Source: Ceratopteris richardii
Lineage: Eukaryota; Streptophyta; Polypodiopsida; Polypodiales; Pteridaceae
Assembly: GCA_020310875.1 (NCBI GenBank)
Contig: CM035423.1
Coordinates: forward strand, 118,699,489-118,763,488
Length of the DNA: 64,000 nucleotides
Direction: 5' to 3'
Shown: positions 59,892-64,000 of the stretch, piece by piece
How the letters are laid out: the number at the start of each line of letters is the position of its first letter
How positions within the stretch are numbered: position 1 is the first letter of the stretch
Program-made: the position numbers and the translations under genes
The notes under the pieces: generated by a model
Database searches by the model: none
Seen by the model: only the letters and a program-made list of their open reading frames with translations
Told to the model about the DNA's origin: nothing

Positions 59892-60556
59892 TGCTTATCA
59901 ATATATGATCCATCCTCAAACTTGATCACTAGGTGATCAATGCTAAAGGGGTGTTTAGGGTTTCTAATTGAACAATTGACCTTCATAAACCATACTCGTA
60001 GATGCAAGCTCGGTATGGATGTATTCTAGTTGAGTCTAATATGGACCTTTAAGTGTTTCTAGGTAAACTATTCTTGAACTCAATGAGGGTCCCTCCATGT
60101 TATATAAGCTCTATGATTCACACGGCTCTAAGCTTAGACTAGGGTGTGACTACCTAGGTGCTTGGACCATGATTTGGTGGTGTGATAGACACTAGCTTTA
60201 GAAGATCTTAAGCTTTGTCGATCCAACCTTCCAAGATACTTGCATGACCACAAGTTTAAAGTTCTCACGCCTTAACCCCTATGTTCAATTAGATATGTGT
60301 TGATTCTCTTTTCTTCCAATCACTTTTTCTTTCTTTCGTTATGATTATTTGGATCTTAGTGCACCAAAGTAATCCCCTAAAATCTCAATTTTAATTCATT
60401 TTCACCTCTCCCAAATGAGAAAAAGTAGAGAATCTAAAAAACAAATAAACCTAGAATTGAAGAGCTTATCTCTCCTTCCTTTTTCTCAGATGCTCGTGGG
60501 TAGCCACCAACTGAGATAAATATCGCGCATAGGTAGGCATCCTGCCAAAAACGTTG

Positions 60557-60564
60557 TATATAAG
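60557..60564 (+). promoter_or_regulatory. TATA-like box in block U copy 2
   Basis: TATATAAG lies in the same context as 54136-54143, upstream of the (TC)n tract at 60695-60736. Function unknown. Confidence 0.3.
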
Positions 60565-60694
60565 GACTCTTCTTCATTTGGTCACTTCCCACGCATGAGG
60601 AGAGTAGGAGGTAGAGTGCAGCTAGCCTCCTCTCTCGCTCTCTCTTGTGCATGTTGACTACTCCCACATCCAAACCCGGGGGGTGGGGATAGAG

Positions 60695-60736
<42 letters not shown>
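60695..60736. repeat. (TC)n microsatellite, block U copy 2
   Basis: About 21 TC units, against about 13 in copy 1. It produces the RERERE runs in minus-strand frames. Confidence 0.95.
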
Positions 60737-60739
<3 letters not shown>

Positions 60740-60989
60740 TGAGCTACCATGACTAAACCCTATTGAGGAAGCAAAGATGGAGATCACCTAAATAAAGAGA
60801 TGGGGTTGTGGGAAGTGGTTGAAGACATGTTCAAGCAGTACAAGGATTCTAAAGCTTTCATTGATTGCTCAAATCCTTCACGCAACATAAGTGAAATGTA
60901 AATTAGAATGTTAAACGATGGTTATATAGATTCCAAAGTCTTTGGGTGCTTCCTTGCAACATGAAGCACTCCATTTTATTTTAATGTGT

Positions 60990-61322
60990 TTGATCCTTCG
61001 CAATGGTATTTTGGTATGGGATCAAGGCAAGGTCTATGCATTTTGAGGTCAGCAAGAAGATCTTGGACATCTCTTTATCACTTGCAGAATCAATAAGAAG
61101 TACCTCGACAACATCAAAGGGTTCTCTAATATCATATGTCCCCACAAGCTTGGTGTCAAAGAACTCTTGATGGGTGCTTGCTACAAAAAAATGGATATCT
61201 TGCTTTGGCAAATTTGGAGATTGTGTGGTAATTCCCCTCTCAGGCAGAAGATGGTGCGAATTGTTGTTGTAACAATCCTTCTTTAATTTAAAACCTCTTT
61301 TCTTATTGTCTCAAAAAAAAAA
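60990..61322 (+). pseudogene. LINE 3' end: zf-RVT motif, C-terminus and poly(A)
   Basis: From about 61047 one frame is open to a stop at 61284-61286: QQEDLGHLFITCRINKKYLD, then FSNIICPHKLGVKELLMGAC and MDILLWQIWRLCGNSPLRQK. This matches the end of plant LINE (L1-type) reverse transcriptase proteins: a C-x-H-L-F-x2-C zinc motif followed by a W-x-I-W segment. The first Cys of the motif is a TGA here (CTATGCATTTTGAGG). A 26-base 3' segment ends in about ten A at 61313-61322, as expected of target-primed insertion. The upstream part of the LINE is not recognisable beyond about 60990. Confidence 0.65.
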
Positions 61323-61564
61323 GGATGGAGGTGGCTTTTTTAGCAGATAGACCATGGTGATAGATCGCTAAGTTCAAGTGTGTATAGCTTATAGTTAAGG
61401 AAAGAGCTGCCATAATATTGGAAATTCTTCGTTTCACGCTCGAGCTTGGTGTGGGTCCTATTTTTTTCTCTACTCGGTCTGGCCAGCGCATCATGTCGCA
61501 CGTGGAAGTTTAGATATTGAGAGATCGAGTTGTCGCGTGCAATTGCATGATCCCGGTGGTAACC
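61323..61564. other. Short unassigned sequence between the LINE and B6
   Basis: No coding similarity was recognised. It is bounded by the LINE poly(A) and the start of family-B reverse transcriptase sequence. Confidence 0.5.
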
Positions 61565-63215
61565 CCTAAGTGGATGATGTACATAAAAAAGTGTATGTTT
61601 CAACCCCATGGTTTTCTGCACAAATGGCATGAAAACAAAGTGTACGAATTGAAAAAGTCATTGAATGGATAGAAGCAATCACATGTCCTTGGTATGAAAA
61701 GATACATGCCTACTTGCTAGCGCATGGATTTGAGGACAATCCAATAGAGAGCACCTTATGTGTTAAGTGTGCAAATGATGTAGTTCTCATTCTTGTTATA
61801 TATGTCGGTAATATGCGGCTTATGGATCCTAACAAGAAGTATATTGGTAAACTCAAGGTTGATTTGCATGCCTCTTTTGAGATCTCCAATTTGGAGCTCT
61901 TGCATCATTATATGGGATTGATTTATGCAAGTTGATGCGAAAATACCATTTTGTCAAACAAAATATATTGACATGTCAGTGTTTCCATGGACACACAAGA
62001 AAGCATCTAGAACCTTAGATTTCATGTTACTTCCTATATCTCATGATTGGTTCAGAATTTGTAAAAAGTAATGTAACCATCACATTGAGAACATGATAAA
62101 ATCCTAACATCGATAATCTACTTGCATGATTTTTACATCTCAAAGTCTTCTATTGGCTTACTGACATCATCAATGATATCATTCGTAGCTATCCCTGGCA
62201 AACCGCCCTTCAATACTTATATAACGAGGGCTCGGCCACATATATCCTTAGTCTTGACAATGCTTTTCTTGGGAATGCAAGGAGTCTGGATCTCCAAGTA
62301 AGTACTTTCCAAGTTCCCAATCCGATTTTGGTCTAGCTTCTCATTCTTGTATTGACTAGTCTAGTCTCTGGACATCTAGTCTTTTCATCTTTTAAAATCT
62401 TTTCTAGCTATATTTAGTTCATCCTTATCAATGGATTTCTTGTAATTTTGATATCTTGTTTCATACCTACGGTCCCAAGTTGCGGGATCCTTAGTATACT
62501 GACTAGTCAAGTTATCCATACCTATCACTTCTGGTTTATGCAACTTCTTGTACCATTTGTATATTCTTATATTGTTTTCCCTACCTCGGTAATCTTATAA
62601 AAACCAGAAGTATATCCCAAAAATATTATCCACTCTAGTGAGAGGACATGATCCAATTGTCCCATGATAATTGCAATATTTTGGCCTTGAAAATTGTGAA
62701 CCTACTGCCATTTGCATGGAGATGGGTTTATGATTGAGCCTTCATGATACAAGAGATGCGTTAGCAATACGCTATTGAATGCTTGATTCACTTATGCATA
62801 ATGTGACCTAATTTTTAGTTTGTTGTCACTGATATGAGAAATTTTAAGCATATTCGACATGTCAAGCATTGGTAGATGGTTAAGCACATCTCTATCTACT
62901 TGAGTGGTACCCAACTAGTTGGGTTGTTTTTTCCCAAGAGGGATCCCTTCCACAAGATTTACATGAACTTTCTAGCTCAAATTATTGTGGTCGCTATCAA
63001 ACTTGTATGTCCATAAGTGGTTTTTGCTCCATAATTGGTTTCTCATGCATATCTTGGTTGAGCAAGAAGCTACCTACTTTGGAAACCTCTAGTTGTGAGG
63101 TTGATTATAGGTCCACTTTCATAGCTATTGTTGACTGTGTACAGTTACAATTCCTTTAAAATGATTTAGGTGTTGGTCAAACTTCTACCAACACCATCTT
63201 TACTAATAGAATTAT
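61565..63215 (+). mobile_element. Family-B copia fragment B6, with an unidentified insertion
   Basis: Reverse transcriptase starts at GDVHKKVYV-like sequence near 61570 and includes the 61714-61935 frame (AHGFEDNPIESTLCVKCAND; YVDD has become YVGN; LHASFEISNLELLHHYMG). At about 61976 (ATTGACAT) it is interrupted, resuming near 62655 (ATTGCAATATTTTGGCCTTG). The rest is RNase H with stops (WLSKKLPTLETSSCEVDY-like near 63055-63105), ending at about 63215. It is the most diverged family-B copy. Confidence 0.8.
61977..62654. mobile_element. Unidentified insertion of about 680 bp in B6
   Basis: It begins TGTCAGTG and ends near ...AATTGTCCCA, TG...CA-like edges. On the minus strand, 62530-62400 and 62280-62150 read protein-like (KLHKPEVIGMDNLTSQYTKD; TWDRRYETRYQNYKKSIDKD; NRIGNLESTYLEIQTPCIPK) with a few stops. 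No family is recognised. The target duplication is unclear. Confidence 0.45.
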
Positions 63216-64000
63216 ACCAACAAAAAAATGAACCCTGCATGTGCCTTGTGAGGATCTCTAATTTTTTGGGATTAAACCTAATTCTATTTCTTTTTAAGGG
63301 GAAAAGTGAATTTAATAGAGCACTTTTTAGTAAGCTAGAGTAGGCTTTACTAGGCTCCTCTCTCTCTCTTTCTCTCTCCTTCTAGAGGAAAAATTAGTGC
63401 ATCTACTTTCTACATTATCAAACTCAAGCATGTATGTCAATAAACAAATGATTTTTTTTTAAGTCTAATTTTCAATGTATATTTAGTTGAAAGGGCCTAT
63501 TTTTTAATATATATGTCAGAAGTATCTTTTCTAATCTCATTCTTAAAGTTTATTTTTGAAAAATAAATATTTTCAAAATCCCTCCAAAAATAGACTACCA
63601 CATCATCAAATTCGTAACTATTTTTCCTCAAAAGAACGACTTATTTCAATTTTCATCATTTCTAGCTATACTTAGTGGGAAAAATACACTTCGACACATC
63701 CACATCCAAGAGCACAAAATTTCCTCACAAAACTCATGCTCTAGAGTCCCTTCCAACTAAATTTCCACTCTATTTTTAATAATCATATACTTGTTGGCAA
63801 AGATGGTGTTGACACCTATTACAAACCTCATATTGGGACATCCTCATGCCCCTACATCAGCATATATACATGTTTAGTGTGCCTAGAGAACTTGCACCTA
63901 ATATACAGTGCAACAATGATGGGATCTCTCAAAATCAAGATCCTACAGCAAGAGAAAAAATCCAATGTCTTCTTACCATCCAACATTCCACAACCTCTCA
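63216..64000. other. AT-rich end of window, no gene seen
   Basis: Family-B similarity stops near 63215. The remainder is AT-rich, with a short TCTCTC run near 63355-63380 and no recognisable coding sequence, LTR edge or repeat. Confidence 0.55.

Larger units (their letters stand above)
59208..61322 (+). repeat. Duplicated block U, copy 2 (without B4 and TRIM)
   Basis: It is colinear with copy 1 at 46831-47146, 52236-53153 and 54050-54782. The B4 target survives as TTCCTC at 59521-59526 and the TRIM target as TTATC at 60466-60470. Copy 2 has about 35 extra bases near 60390-60430 and continues past the copy 1 end to a LINE poly(A) at 61313-61322. Confidence 0.85.

Overview
This window looks like a piece of nuclear DNA from a plant with a large, repeat-rich genome. 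No rRNA, functional tRNA, CRISPR array, operon or convincing host gene is visible. What can be identified is transposable elements, mostly LTR retrotransposons of plant Ty1/copia and Ty3/gypsy (chromodomain-bearing) types, plus a hAT transposon fossil, a LINE 3' end, a TRIM-like miniature LTR element, a minisatellite and microsatellites. Primer binding sites matching plant initiator tRNA-Met (TGGTATCAGAGC) recur. A large seed-plant genome, perhaps a gymnosperm, is a guess; the species cannot be read from the sequence. Layout: (1) 1-2464, minus strand: 5' LTR, leader and an uninterrupted gag-protease frame of copia element A, which runs off the left edge. (2) 2465-26084, plus strand: a chain of three fused copies of one chromovirus (units 0, 1 and 2). 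Unit 2 (7852-26084) has been swollen by microsatellites, a hAT fossil, a nine-copy 86-bp minisatellite, an antisense gypsy element (E) and, inside its 3' LTR, a solo LTR (S) that itself contains copia element B1. (3) 26085-27916: tandem imperfect hairpins, no genes. (4) 27917-33612: two broken family-B copia copies facing away from each other (B2 minus, B3 plus), separated by a tRNA-like relic and an antisense gypsy RT scrap. (5) 33613-46830: a degenerate LTR (X) and copia element C, whose integrase gene is split by copia element D (37077-43837). (6) 46831-61322: two copies of a duplicated block U. Copy 1 carries family-B element B4 and a TRIM that copy 2 lacks. Element B5 lies between the copies. 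(7) 61323-64000: another family-B scrap (B6) with an unidentified insertion, then AT-rich DNA. Every insertion called here as precise has its target-site duplication (TSD) stated: AAAGT (B1), CTCTA (S), CATGG (D), TCCAC (B4), TTATC (TRIM). Nearly every pol gene is broken by nonsense codons, frameshifts or deletions. The exception is the gag-protease frame of element A, which has no visible damage as far as the window edge. The genes form no host pathway; each gag-pol set would package, reverse transcribe and integrate its own element. The least ordinary observations are a TRIM whose LTR contains a tRNA-like Pol III promoter, an inverted pair of family-B copies that could fold into a long dsRNA, a duplicated block that gives empty-site controls for two insertions, and matching RNase H deletions in two related elements.
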